A stretch of 64,000 nucleotides of DNA, taken from positions 1-64,000 of the forward strand of contig VCJN01002701.1 in assembly GCA_006384855.1 (NCBI GenBank). Reading direction: 5' to 3'. Shown one piece after another: positions 24,509-36,799 of this stretch. Below the pieces are notes generated by a model that did not search any database, was not told the DNA's origin, and worked only from the letters and a program-made list of their open reading frames with translations. This DNA comes from Tetraselmis striata (Eukaryota > Chlorophyta > Chlorodendrophyceae > Chlorodendrales > Chlorodendraceae). The position numbers and the translations under genes are program-made. How positions within the stretch are numbered: the stretch's first letter is position 1; the number at the start of each line of letters is the position of its first letter.

Positions 24509-27500
24509 ATCTGTCTGTGCCCAGGCGCTCACACGGCATGCGCAGCATGCAACCATTGATCACGGACCAGTTGCAGCTTTCTGTGGATAGGATCTCGTGG
24601 GCACGGCGGGACATTGGCATCCTTGCTACCGAATCTGCCTCTCTCTCACTCTCTCGAGGTCTCTTGCTATGATCCTGGGGTGCTGGCGGGAAGGGGGGGA
24701 GGGGGGGTACGCGATGTGCCTCCCTGCATGCACTGGGAGAGGGGGCAGGAGCACAAGGCGCAACGGCATCGCATGGTATCGTCCGGCTTTGCTGCGCCCC
24801 AGCCAGCTTTCGGCTGCTGACCGGCCCGCGGCGCTGTGCGGCAGGTTGTGTTTGAGCGCAGTGCGGTGTGGAAGGACCGCATGGAGGAGGAGCGTCGGGT
24901 TGCGACCGCGCACGTCGTGGGCCCCAAGGCCGCCGCCGCCAAGCCGTGGCTGCTGTCCGGCAAGGCGATTGCAGGCCTGGCGGCGCTGGCGCTGGCGGGC
25001 GCTGTGCTGGGCAGCAGCGCGTTTGGGGCCGACGACGCTGGGGCCACCAAGCGCGCATGCCTTGCCATCCTGCTGGCCAGCGCGGTGCTGTGGTGCACCG
25101 AGGCGGTGCCGCTCTACGTGACCAGCATGGCGCTCATCTTTGCGGTCGTCACGCTGCGCGCAATGCTGGACGGCGACGGGGCGCGCCTGAGCGCGCCCGA
25201 CGCCATGAAGCGCGTGTTCTCCAAGATCTTCAGCCAGACGGTCATGCTGCTGCTGGGCGGCTTCACCATGGCGGCTGCGCTCTCTAAGCACCTCATCGCC
25301 AAGCGGCTCGCCATTGGCGTGATGGCGCAGGTACGCCGTGCCGCGGAGACGTACAGCCCGCCCGCCTCTGGCCGTGGCCTACCCTGACCACTCACCCCGA
25401 CCTATAATATTTGTTTATGTGTCAAAACATATGTGTGCGTTCAATTGGGGGTTGGGGGGGGGGGGGGGGGGGAATGCCGACCGCTGATATGCCTGCAGTG
25501 TATAGACTAGCTTTATACACTTACTGCGCGTGCCATCATATCTATGCAGCAATGCATCTTCGGCGTAAAGCGAAGAGCACGAGCTACCCATGGTGCATGT
25601 CAGAGATAGGGCGCGTCAATTGTACCACGACCAAACATCTACGGAATTACATACGGGCGCCGACCCAACTGCAAGAACAAACAAATGAAGAGCGCGCTAT
25701 GCCTTTATTGGTCCAATTCTAGACCATACATCACGAAATCGTTACGAGAATTAAGAACATTCGCTAGAACCCCATGCCTGAGAGCAAAAAGGCGGGTCCT
25801 TATAGTCGGGTCGGCACCTGTACATATATGACCAGCTGTGCTCGCAGCATGTCGCTTTCGGCCACGCTTGTTGGCTTTTCGTTGAGGCGCTGCCTGGCTG
25901 GCGGCGGACCGGGGTCGCAATGATTACAGGTGGGGCGGCGCCCGGCCTCGGTGCTCCTGGCGGCGATGGGCATCGCGCTGTTCAGCAGCATGTGGATCTC
26001 CAACGTCGCGGCGCCCGTCCTGTGCTTCAGCATCGTGGCGCCCATCCTGCGCACGCTGCCCACGGACGACCCGCTGGGCGCCGCCATGGTCATCGGCATC
26101 GCGATGGCCTCCAACATCGGCGGCATGACGTCACCCATCGCGAGCCCGCAGAACATCTTTGCCATCGAGCGCATGTCCATGGACGGACACCCGCCCAGCT
26201 GGCTCGCGTGGTTTGCGGTCTCCATGCCGGTCTCCATCACCTGCCTGCTGCTGGTGTGGCGCCTCCTGCTCATCATCTACCCGATCGACAGGGATCAGGT
26301 GCGCCCCGCCCCGCCTCGCCTTCCAGGACACCGCACCGTATTGGGTATCTTCGGCACGGCAAGTGCCACCAGGTTTTGGCACCATAACCCTCCTTTGGCT
26401 GCAATCCCGTCATGTCGTTGCATGCCCACAACACCGTGTGTAGTTCACCCCGTAATTTCCTCTCATGGGGCCGCTGTGTTGTGCTCTTTGAGTAACACCG
26501 CGCGGTGACAATTGTGCGACTATCATTCCGCAGCTGCGGCGTACACTCCGTTGGCATCAGCCAAAGCCTACCATAAGAAACGGGGGCATCGTACATTGGA
26601 CTACGATGGGAAGAGGCGGGATCCCCCGAGCGGGCCGACGAGGAAGGTCGTGGTCAGTGACGGGCGAATTAATCATCGATGACACATATGTTGTAAGTTG
26701 GTGTTGGTTCCGCTAGCTGTTCACCCTCTCGTGTTGTATTGAATTACAATGGAATGTGGGTGTCAGTGCTCTCGGTGCTCTCGGTGGCACTTGGAGCTGG
26801 CGTTTGTGCCACGGTACCTGTAGCAACGGCGATAATGCTGCGGGCGTGCGTATGAATTATGAAATGTTTGGAGCATTCGAAGCGGATGGAAAGGCTCCTG
26901 GTGGATCTCGTGATGATAGGTAGGAGTGGTTTGCAATCCTCTAAAGGTCAGTGTGGCCGGCGCTGGCAGGAGGTGCGCCCGCTGCGGCAGCTGGACGACC
27001 CCTTCACGCTGCACCACGCCTTCGTCATCGCGGTGTGCCTGGCCACGATGGGCCTCTGGTGCGCCAACACGTGGCTGCTGCACCTGCTGGGCGGCATGGG
27101 GGTGACGGCGCTCATCCCCATGGTGGCGTTCTTTGGCTTCGGGACCCTCGGCAAGGACGACTTTGAGAGCTTCCCGTGGAGCGTGGTCATGCTTGCCATG
27201 GGCGGCATCATCCTGGGCGACGCCGCCACCGAGAGCGGGCTGCTGGCCGCCATGACAGAGCAGATTGTGGGCGTCGTGGGCAGCCTCACCGTCTGCGAGG
27301 TGCTCGTCATCTTCACCGGCGTCATCGCCGTCGTCACCAGCTTCATCTCGCACACCGTGGGCGCCATGGTCATCCTGCCCGTGGTGCAGAGCATCGGCGC
27401 GGAGCTCGCCAAGAGCACCGGGGTGGACCACAGCAAGCTCCTGGTGATGGGCGGAGCGCTGATGTGCTCGGGCGGCATGGCGCTGCCCGTCAGCGGGTTC

Positions 27501-27653
27501 CCCAACATGTCCGCGTCGTCCATCCAGGACCCCACGGGACGGAACTACGTCCACGTGGGCGACTTCCTCAAGACCGGCATCCCCTCCACTGCCATCACCT
27601 GGCTGTGCGTCATCGCCATCGGCTACCCCATCATGTCAGCCATCAACCTCTGA
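22021..27653 (+). CDS. SPX-SLC13 phosphate transporter (PTC1/Pho87-Pho90-Pho91 type)
   Basis: Six exons, 22021-22064, 22200-22584, 23767-24063, 24845-25330, 25930-26298 and 26970-27653, give about 754 residues. Residues 1-245 are an SPX domain, starting MKFEHALEFNSVPEWRGHY and including ELNETGFRKILKKHDK, whose lysines bind inositol pyrophosphates that report phosphate status. The rest is a multi-spanning SLC13/DASS transporter with the duplicated signatures SNIGGMTSPIASPQN (exon 5) and ALPVSGFPNMSAS (exon 6). The combination is typical of low-affinity phosphate symporters of yeast and chlorophytes, placed in the plasma or vacuolar/acidocalcisome membrane. Introns 2 and 3 appear to use GC donors (CAG|GCACGC, CAG|GCAAGA). 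TGTAA follows the stop at 27743-27747. Confidence 0.95.
22853..23390. repeat. simple and direct repeats in SPX-SLC13 intron 2
   Basis: A TG run at about 22853-22884 and a GA run at about 23050-23068 are followed by two diverged copies of an about 110-bp segment (23090-23200 and 23277-23385). These share GGTTTGAGGGCATC, CATATGATCAATACAGATAG and a CA-rich end. Confidence 0.85.
24470..24520. repeat. GTCT microsatellite in SPX-SLC13 intron 3
   Basis: About ten imperfect TGTC units lie within the intron between exons 3 and 4. Confidence 0.9.
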
Positions 27654-27747
27654 GGCCACATCCAGCCCCCACCCCCCCCCCTAGGGTGCATGTCTGTCGC
27701 CAGGGCCTAACGACCCATGGCGATTATTGCTGTAGATAGTGGTGTAA

Positions 27748-29677
27748 ATAAAATGGCGCTGCCGAAATACACTTCTCCACACAAGTCTTCGCAGATAAAA
27801 ACCACCGAAAAGCCTCCGTGCCCTCATGCTCAAGTAATGGTGGGTTTTGGCCATGCATGCGGCTTGGCATCCTGCAGGCGTACGCAGTCAGCCAGCAGTC
27901 AGCCACGAAGAGGAGCCAGCCGTTTCTTCCGGTTATCGATTCAATGTTTGCAAGTGGTTTTCAGCAATGGCATTCTGTGCTAGCACAGCGCTGAAATGCT
28001 GCCTTGCTTTGCCTTGGCTAAATTACCACAACGACGGGCGACGCATGGGGGAGCGACAGGGCGGCGCAACCAAAGCACCGCACACGGCAAATGCACGCAC
28101 GCCGCGGTTTTATGGATATGCGTATTCGTATTGACTCTAGAACACATGGATTCTTCCAGTAGCGAGCAGGCCGACCGCCCCGAAATGGTGTATCCCTGCC
28201 CCGCCGGCTGCTGCGTCGAAGCCGTAGGCCTGAAGCCTCCCACACATATGCGGGATATGGCGTGCCGTACGTGTGACCAGCGGCTGGGTGTGAACTACTA
28301 CGTGTTCCCTCCGGAGGGTGAGGACAGAGAAGCAGTCGAGGATAGCGACGACAGCCGGGATGTCGGCGACGGCGGAGATCAGCACGCGCGGGACCAGCAC
28401 CTGGGTCATTGAGCGGTGCCCTGACGCGGATGCCGTCTTTACTACCCTGGGCGACACGCTCCGGGTAGCAATGTGTGCGGGGGATGAGCACCTGTGCCGA
28501 ATTCGACAGGACGAAGTGTGGCGCAGCCCTTACCCCTGGGCCAGCAAGCGTGCCTGCATATCGTCGCCACATTGGGAGAGCTTCTAGGAGGGAGCAACGC
28601 GTGTACGAGTAGAAGCGCGCCACTGGGTCTTGCTGTGCTCCCACGGCATCACTGCCCCCCACGCGCAGGAATCGACGTCCCGAGCCAACGCGCAGAGGCT
28701 GCGCGATAGCATGTACGCGTGCCGCAATAAGTGCCTGCGATATGACAAGCAGCGCTCGCTGGCCCCCGGCTAGAGTCTGGTGTACGTCCGAGAGTTGCCG
28801 CCAGCTCGCGGGTCTGCACCGGATGTTAGTGGACGACTTTTTTGTCTCCGGATGTGGACCCTACTGCACCTGTCATCCACAGATGCAAGAGCTACCCCTG
28901 GAAAGCTCTGACGTGTCGGAGGTGTGGCGATGGCACCTCAATAGGAGAATGCCAAAATCGCGTGGAATATTGTGCGAAATGTTAACGTCGCGTTCTCGCC
29001 GATCTCCGCGGCGTTCCCCCTTGGTGTGAAAGCGACGTTTCATCTGATGCCAACGCCGACATCGACGATAATGATGACAATCACTCCGGCATCTTCAGAG
29101 TCTAGCTACTGTTTTGCCACGCAACACCTATAACCCAGGTCTGGCACACACAAAAATGTTGCAAGCGTATCTATTAAAAACAAATAAATATCGAGGCCCG
29201 AGTCGAGGCGCCGTAGAGGGCCAAATATCCATGCTCGAGTTGAGAACTCGTGTTCGAAACGTTCGGAAGCTCAGATCTACGCATCCAGCGAGTATCCGGC
29301 CTAACAGAGCCCAGAACAGAGGTGGCACGGGACACGTGCCGCCATCACCGATGATGCCTGAGATTGATAGGAGACTTAGCACCTCACGGTTGCCATAGAG
29401 GTCGTCGCGACAGCGTGTGCAGACAGTGACTAGCAGGACTATCGCTCCCCCTGCACGTGCATGTCCTGAGTGCTACCGCATGCAGACGCTGTCGGTGCGG
29501 GGATACGCATTCATCATTAGCATGACAAAGTCAACACATTGCACGTATGTTTCAACGCCAACATGAAGGGCACCATACACTACTGCCCTTGCCGCGGCCT
29601 CAGTGCCTCATCCGCGACAATCGATCGTGCCGCTGCGATGCCATTGCCACCGTGCGGCGGCATTAGGTGCCATGTAC
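27748..29677. other. intergenic; one small Cys-rich open frame
   Basis: An open frame at 28146-28412 (+, 88 codons) contains YPCPAGCCVEAVGLKPP and CRTCDQRLGVNYYVF, a paired-cysteine arrangement that could bind metal, then an acidic tail. A related reading (MYACRNKCLRYDK) appears at about 28711 and the surroundings look decayed. This may be a remnant of a repeated gene or mobile-element ORF. I do not recognise it. Nothing else is supported here. Confidence 0.3.
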
Positions 29678-32530
29678 TCATTGAACACAGCATCGCCTCC
29701 CCGGTGCCGCAGAGGCAGCGGCCTCAAGCCGTCGGTGAATGTGCTCCTCAATCCACTCCGCCATTGCCGTGTATAGATGACTGCTGGCCTCCACCAAGCA
29801 TTCCCCCTCGTCCCAGGGGCAGCCCTGCGCGGTGGCCCACTGCAGCACCTCGAGGTGGTCCCCTCTCGCTGCTTTCACGCAGGTGTCCTCGTTCCAGGGG
29901 CAGCCGTTGGCCCTCGCCCACTGCAGCGTCAGCAGGTGGCCGCCCGACGCCGCCTCAGAGCAGGTGTACTCGTCCCAGGGGCAGCCCTGCGCCCTCGCCC
30001 ACTGAAGCAGCGCCAGCTGCCCTCCTTTGGCTGCTCCAGAGCAGGTGTCCTCGTCCCAGGGGCAGCCTTGCGCCCTCGCCCACTGCAACACATCCAGGTG
30101 CCCTCCGCGGGCTGCCTCGTCGCAGGTGTCCTCGTCCCAGGGGCAGCCCTGCGCCCTCGCCCACTGAAGCAGCGCCAGCTGCCCTCCTTTGGCTGCTCCA
30201 GAGCAGGTGTCCTCGTCCCAGGGGCAGCCTTGCGCCCTCGCCCACTGCAACACATCCAGGTGCCCTCCGCGGGCTGCCTCGTCGCAGGTGTCCTCGTCCC
30301 AGGGGCAGCCCTGCGCCCTCGCCCACTGCAACACATCCAGGTGCCCTCCGCGGGCTGCCTCGTCGCAGGTGTCCTCGTCCCAGGGGCAGCCCTGCGCCCT
30401 CGCCCACTGCAGCACATCCAGCCGCCCTCCTTTGGCTGCCCCAGCACACGTGAGGTCGTCCCAGGGGCAGCCCTGCGCCCTCGCCCACTGCAGGAGCTCC
30501 AGGTGCCCTCCCTGGCCCTGGCGCAGGTGTACTCATCCCAGGGGCAGCCCTGCGCCCTCGCCCACTGAAGCAGCGCCAGCTGCCCTCCTTTGGCTGCCCC
30601 AGCACACGTGAGGTCGTCCCAGGGGCAGCCCTGCGCCCTCGCCCACTGCAGCACATCCAGCCGCCCTCCTTTGGCTGCCCCAGCACACGTGAGGTCGTCC
30701 CAGGGGCAGCCCTGCGCCCTCGCCCACTGAAGCAGCGCCAGCTGCCCTCCTTTGGCTGCCCCAGCACACGTGAGGTCGTCCCAGGGGCAGCCCTGCGCCC
30801 TCGCCCACTGCAGCACATCCAGCCGCCCTCCTTTGGCTGCCCCAGCACACGTGAGGTCGTCCCAGGGGCAGCCCTGCGCCCTCGCCCACTGCAGGAGCTC
30901 CAGGTGCCCTCCCTGGCCCTGGCGCAGGTGTACTCATCCCAGGGGCAGCCCTGCGCCCTCGCCCACTGAAGCAGCTCCAGGTGCCCTCCGCGGGCTGCCT
31001 CGTCGCAGGTGTCCTCGTCCCAGGGGCAGCCTTGCGCCCTCGCCCACTGCAACAGCTCCAGGTGCCCTCCGCGGGCTGCCTCGTCGCAGGTGTCCTCGTC
31101 CCAGGGGCAGCCCTGCGCCCTCGCCCACTGCAGCACATCCAGCCGCCCTCCTTTGGCTGCCCCAGCACACGTGAGGTCGTCCCAGGGGCAGCCCTGCGCC
31201 CTCGCCCACTGCAGCACATCCAGCCGCCCTCCTTTGGCTGCCCCAGCACACGTGAGGTCGTCCCAGGGGCAGCCCTGCGCCCTCGCCCACTGCAGGAGCT
31301 CCAGGTGCCCTCCCTGGCCCTGGCGCAGGTGTACTCATCCCAGGGGCAGCCCTGCGCCCTCGCCCACTGAAGCAGCGCCAGCTGCCCTCCTTTGGCTGCT
31401 CCAGAGCAGGTGTCCTCGTCCCAGGGGCAGCCTTGCGCCCTCGCCCACTGCAACAGCTCCAGGTGCCCTCCGCGGGCTGCCTCGTCGCAGGTGTCCTCGT
31501 CCCAGGGGCACCCCTGCTCCCTGGCCCATTGCAGCACATCCAGCCGCCCTCCTTTGGCTGCCCCAGCACACGTGAGGTCGTCCCAGGGGCAGCCCTGCGC
31601 CCTCACCCACTGAAGAAGCGCCAGCTGCCCTCCTTTGGCTGCTCCGGAGCAGGTGTACTCATCCCAGGGGCAGCCCTGCGCCCTCGCCCACTGCAAGAGC
31701 TCCAGGTGCCCTCCACGGGCTGCTCCGGCGCAGGTTTTAATGTCCCAGGGGCACCCCTGCTCCCAGGCCCTCTGCAGCATCCGCAAGTGCCCTCGTCGCG
31801 CAGCAGAGCAGCAGATCCAGGCGTCCCAGGGGCAGCCGTGCGCCCTGGCCCACAGCAGCGTCTCCAGCTGGCCTCCGTCAGCCGCACTGCAGCAGGTGCC
31901 TGCATCCCAGGGGCAGCCCTGCCCCCGTGCCCACCGCAGCACCTCCAGCCGCCCGTGCTTGGCTGCCTGTTCTGACGTCAGGGTGTCCCAGGGGCAGCCC
32001 TGCGCGCGGGCCCCCTGCAGCACCTCCAGCTTCCCCCCACCGGCTGCCCCAGCGCAGGTCTTCCAGTCCCAGCGGCAGCCCTGCGACCTCGCCCACTGGA
32101 GCACCTCGAGCTTTCCTGCCCAGGCTGCCCACTCGGTCGTCTGGCGGGGTACCGACCAGCCCCGGGAGGCCACGCCCCACTGAAGCACGTTCAGCCGGCC
32201 GCGCTCCAACGCCACCTTAAAAACGCGCTCGTCGTCGACCATGTCGCAGCCCCGGTCCACCGCCAAGCGCAGCAGCTCCACCCTGCCCGCCAGTGCTCGG
32301 GGGTTCATCCGCCGCCCACTCTTGGCTGTTGTGCTCGCGCCGTCCACGCCGTCACGCGCCGCTCGGCACACGCCCCTAAGCACGCCGCGCCAAGTTCCGC
32401 CGCCGGAACTGCCTAGCTGCTCCGCCACCAGCTGCCACTCGTCCGTCGACAACTCGGGGCAACAAGCTCCGCGTGCCGCCTGCGGGTACGACCTCGCCGC
32501 CTTCTTCAGCATCGCGCGCGTCAGGACCAT
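29678..32530 (-). CDS. F-box-like protein with long array of 27-residue ankyrin-like repeats
   Basis: The proposed start at 32530 (MVLTRAMLKK) is preferred over the farther Met at 32803, whose extra residues are low-complexity. LSTDEWQLVAEQL with RGVCRAARDGV resembles an F-box. About 30 units of a 27-residue repeat, consensus LQWARAQGCPWDEDTCDEAA plus RGGHLEV, fill the rest. The final segment ends in LVEASSHLYTAMAEWIEEHI and a stop at 29678. Early units are diverged, while units after about 31650 are nearly identical in DNA. Three units, 401 bp apart, are four bases short, so the frame moves three times and returns to the starting one. Read straight, the frame stays open with Arg/Gly-rich nonsense to 30533. 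Such repeats are frequent in algae and giant viruses, usually in protein-binding roles. Confidence 0.7.
30100..31340. repeat. 401-bp higher-order repeat (five 81-bp units minus 4 bp)
   Basis: The marker CCCTCCCTGGCCCTGGCGCA begins at 30507, 30908 and 31309 (within-unit positions), exactly 401 bp apart. Since 5 x 81 = 405, each block contains one unit lacking four bases. The copies are nearly identical, so the block was duplicated as a whole after the deletion. Confidence 0.9.
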
Positions 32531-34660
32531 GACGACAATGCCCTCCTCACTCGACCTGCCGAGGGGTATCAGAGGCACTGGCGGTGCGCGGGGCGGACGG
32601 CAACGCGCTGCAACTGATGCATAAGGCCTGGCGGCCCGCTTCCAGCTGTGGCTGTGGCTGTGGTTCCAGCTGCCATCGATGCTGACGATAACGACTCGCG
32701 CCATCAATTGCCTCTTGCATCTCGCCATGCTCAAGCGCGGTCTCGCTGATGTAGGCAGGGAAATTGAAATTGAATTACAACATGCCGACTTGATGTTCTC
32801 CACTGCGCCCGAGCCGAGTTGTTTTCAGAACATGCTTTATTTAACCCTGTGGGAACCCTAGGGATATTACGGATGCAGCTTCCGGCCTTCCTCCCGTTCC
32901 CGCGCGCCCCTCCACGATACCGTCCAGCCGATTGGTATTATTTGCCCCGCCCCCCTTCCGCAACGGGGGCGGTGTCGTGTACAACGGTGTCTTGCGGGAT
33001 CGTGTTTGTTAATGGTGGGTGTGTGAGGTACTAAATTTGGTCATGTTGGGTTTGAGGGACTGTCGGGATATGCGGAGGACTGAGTTTATGCATCCACCCG
33101 ATGGATGTCTGTAGTTTTGTAGAGACGGGTCGCAGCGGCGCTGGGGGTGGAGGGCGTTTGTTTGCGGCTGTGATTTGGGGCGGAGGACCGTAGTGAGGCG
33201 TTGGACGGGTTTTGTTGTTGGTTTGTGCATGGTGCCACTGCGGCGAAGTGTGACGTGGATGGTTTCACTCGGGCCGGGTTGCACATTATGACACAATTAT
33301 GCACCCGAGTATTTCCCACTGCCCGCCGATTGGCCCGGATTCATACCATGCCTGAGCGGTTCCTTGAACATAGCCTTGCATGTGGCGGAAGTGAGAATGA
33401 GACTATCGACGGGCTGGTATTTGTTTTTAGATGAGAGCGTGTATGGCGGCATGATTGATATCAGTGCAGTAATTGAATTAAATCATCTGCATGTTCTGTA
33501 CAGCTCTAGGATCGTTGCAGGGAGTTATGGTTTCGGTGCCCGGGCGGGTCTCAATCGAATCCGATGATGCGCACTGCTTCGTGGGCGTCCGTTGCGCGGT
33601 TGGTTTTGTTAACGTGCGGGACGGTGTGTTGGATTCTGTCTTTTAAGTCGGAAATGAGGGTGTCTCGGTCGGGAGAGGAGAAGTCGGCCACAGGTTTATT
33701 GTTGCCCGCGTCCGTCGTTAGTACGTGCAAGCGTCCGCCGTTCAGGAGTTCCACTTCGCTTATGAGGAGTTTAAGCGTGATGTTGTGTCTATCTGTCGTA
33801 AGACCGGCCTCTGAGGGGCACTTGCCTGCCATGTGGCCGTTGCTAGGGTGATTCCGTATTTCCCTCACGTGCGGGACGGCTGGCCTTTGCGTCTGATTCG
33901 GCTCGGGTATGTTCCCCACACAAACCCTAGTTGTTTACAATCGGCGCGCGATATAGCGCCCGTACGGTGTCTCATGTACCCGTACAACGACCATCCCCAT
34001 CCAACCGCTGAATCGACAACTGGCAGTGAGTGCCCTCGACGACGCGAACCGCCAACCATAGACCATCAGCCATGGTCCCTGAGGCCAAGGGTGGGATATA
34101 GGCCAAGTCGTCGTGTGGGATTTGTTGGTGAGGCAGTGAAGAATTGCGCGATTCAGCCCGTGTCTACCCCCGCCCGATAAACGTATTTTCGCTATTTTTT
34201 TAATTTATCATAGCTACCCGTCGAGCAGGCGAATCTAACCACATTGGACCCTATCGCTAGCATATGGATATAGAGGCCTTCGGTAGGCGTGGGTAGATGG
34301 GGGGCGCGTCGACGACTCATCTATGAGTGGTGGTTGACCGGCCGCCCATTCAGCCCGTTTATCTAATCTCGGCTCTAAAATACGGGGATGGGGCACCGCG
34401 CACCGACTACCTCATGGGCCACTCATGGGCTCTCCCACACCCTAACTAGGAGCTAGGCCATGGGACGGTACATGTGCGGCGGGCTAAATAGCAAGCTGCG
34501 TGTGGCAGGGATGCCTATGTGGGAGGATGTCGAGAACGCGGAAAATCCGGGTCGGTCGGCCCCGTTATTGATGAGCCGGCATCGACCGACATTGACCTGA
34601 AACTGACCACCAGCGGGCGTCACCCCTACGTATGGGCCTCTACTAGTGTTCATACGATCG
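32531..34660. other. accessory stretch, no confident gene
   Basis: A minus open frame at 33551-33919 ends in LHVLTTDAGNNKPVADFSS and HTVPHVNKTNRATDAHEAVR. It looks like real but unidentified protein sequence, perhaps a piece of a mobile-element gene. Two short TATA-like AT runs lie near 34190-34210. Nothing else is supported. Confidence 0.3.
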
Positions 34661-34673
34661 ATAAGTAGAGAGC

Positions 34674-35349
34674 CGATCATTGAGACGAGTGGGCTGCGCC
34701 CATCGGACCGCTCGCAGCCGTCGGACCTGACGTTGGCGGGGTGCGTGGGGGGGGCCGGCGTGCAATTACATGATCGACTTCGCGTGCGTGTCCTCCACGA
34801 CCCCCACTTGGAGCAACGACCCCCGCTGGTGCACCCCGGAAATCGCGGCGACCGAGGCGGAGCAGGGTAAGTTGGCAGCGGACCGGGCGTCTTCCGCCCT
34901 AGTGCAGGGTGTTCACCGGTACTACCCTTTTGTGGTTGAGGACCGCGGCCGTCTCGGGAAGTCCGCTTTGACGGTGGTCTACATCTTCGCGGTGCTGTTG
35001 GCTGTGCGGAACTTCCATGGCGGTCCTTCCGCCCCGACCTCTTGCTTTCTTCGTGGTCAATCCGTTCAGGCACTTCGGAACTTTGTCGCCCGCCAGCCTG
35101 CTGAGTTCCGCCGTCACCTGTCGCGCACACGGCGGGGGCTGTTGCAGCGGGTCTCGGCTTGCGTGCATGGTACCCTGGGCGGCATTCTCACTGCCGGTGT
35201 GCAGATGGCCAAGTCTGATGCGTGTGCTCGTTCCCATTCTGCGTCTTCTCATGTTACTGCTTCCACCCTGCAGTCGCTGTAGAGGACCTTTCTGATTGTC
35301 CTTTTGTGATTTCCGATATCGCCTTCCGCTGCTAGCTCATGTAAATATA
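34674..35349 (+). mobile_element. 5'-truncated LINE (copy 2) with 13-bp target duplication
   Basis: ATAAGTAGAGAGC at 34661-34673 is repeated at 35350-35362, immediately outside the homology to copy 3. The insert carries the intact C-terminal open frame 34770-35282, including HRYYPFVVEDRGRLGKSALT and RNFVARQPAEFRRHLSRTRR. Its 3' tail is TTTCCGATATCGCC...GCTAGCTCATGTAAATATAA. A constant 3' end, variable 5' truncation and target duplications identify non-LTR retrotransposition. The protein part is the region downstream of a reverse transcriptase; the catalytic domain itself is absent. Similarity to copy 3 is high (roughly 95% by eye), so the insertion is young. Confidence 0.85.
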
Positions 35350-35362
35350 ATAAGTAGAGAGC

Positions 35363-36799
35363 TGTCCCCGCCCCCCATGCGGGAGGGCTTGGGGCCGGGG
35401 GTGTATTTTCGATAACGCGAGTTTCAAGGTCGGACGGTTTCTTGAATCGGGGGCACATGGGGTACTATCCGTGTAGCCGCCTCAGACCTCTAGCTCAATA
35501 TGTGTATAGCATCCCTATGAGATAGGCTACGGCTATAGACCTATTCTATTTCAAGTGCAGGTGGTGCCCGTTCGGCTCGGGCATGAGGCCGTGAGCATGG
35601 CCCCCCTCCGTGAGCCGAACGGGGACTGCCCATCCTCAGTCGCGACCGACATGAGGGCGTTTTTTGCGCACTGCTACGCAGCACACGAGCGGAATATACC
35701 GGGAAGTAAGCGATAAACACGATATACTATTCTATAGTACTAAGCAACGTACCGCGAAATGTATATTACGCTACATATCCGATTAGGCACCCGCTGGATG
35801 CGCCGTGTAAGCCTGTGGATTCTTTCCAAGGTGGCGGTGATGTCCGAGGGGAAGACGAGGTCATGCATTGCGCTCGTGGCCAACGCCTAGCTAGTCTATG
35901 AGGTTGGCGTGTAGGGTCTCGTCGGTGGGGCCGCAGCCCACGCAGGCGTTAGCGTGGTTCCAGAGGGCGGTTTTCAGGTTATAAGGGTGGAGGTGGGGGT
36001 CGGCGCCCTCCGGCATGGGGTCATGCACGCGTCGTCACTTTGCCGCCTCGCGGGGATCCCGACATTGTGTTGGCCTGTGCTTGTATTTTACTACATTGTC
36101 CTGGAGGACGACATGTATGCTGCCGACGAGGGTTTTGATGCTATGGCAAAGGAGCTAGGCAAGCATGGTGCTATTAAAAGGGCGCCCGATAGAAAACTCC
36201 GGGGGGCTAGAGCTTTTTCTCCAAAGAGGAATAACGAGAGAACGGCGAGAAGCAAAGTAATTTACGTATTCATGTAGAGAGACATTTTGCACTCCACATT
36301 TGCAACCCAAGCTACCGTTGGTAAGCGACGCCTAAGGTAGCGGTCTGGAAAATAAGAAAGCACACTAAGGAAGTCGGCATCTACATCTTTATTGCTCAGA
36401 AAATCCAGCAAGGTACAAGCCAGTTGGATCTCTGATATAGATTGTCTCTCTATTCTGAATCTCCTTCTCGTTTCCCTGGGGCCGCAACTTCACCACGCTG
36501 GCGGCTCGTGTTTCTACCACTGCGACTTGTTGGTCAGTCCGCGGGTGCTCCACCAACAATGCGACTGCCCCAAAGTTGGATTATTTGTTGTCCACTGCTG
36601 TACATTTGGCAACACAGCACCGCCTTCCACCATGTTGGGCTCCAACCGGCTTGGCAGTGCCAAATTGGTGGCATCTGCCCCACGGTTAAGCTGGCAGGCC
36701 GTACACATTGCCGTCAGCATTCGCCTCACCCATAGCACGTAGCACTTGATCGTCCACAGGAATGTTTCTGCCAAGCAATAAGTTTTGAATACTCGATAT
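35363..36799. other. accessory stretch, no recognised gene
   Basis: Open frames at 35954-36277 (+) and 36392-36742 (+) show no known domain. The DNA is unlike the host genes on either side in base composition and has no clear introns. Confidence 0.3.

Noticed and set aside
24564-25291. Minus-strand open frames of 183 and 221 codons
   Set aside because: They overlap SPX-SLC13 exon 4 in antisense and lack any domain.
26763-27554. 263-codon minus-strand open frame
   Set aside because: It is antisense to the conserved last exon of the SPX-SLC13 gene and has the His/Asp-rich composition of a GC-rich shadow frame.
29539-31975. Several plus-strand open frames through the repeat array
   Set aside because: They are antisense readings of the 81-bp ankyrin-like units; only the minus strand gives the conserved LQWARAQGCPWDE repeat and an F-box-like start.
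29777-32250. Regular repeats that could suggest a CRISPR array
   Set aside because: The units are 81 bp, directly abutting and coding, with no unique spacers and no cas genes, in a eukaryotic genome.
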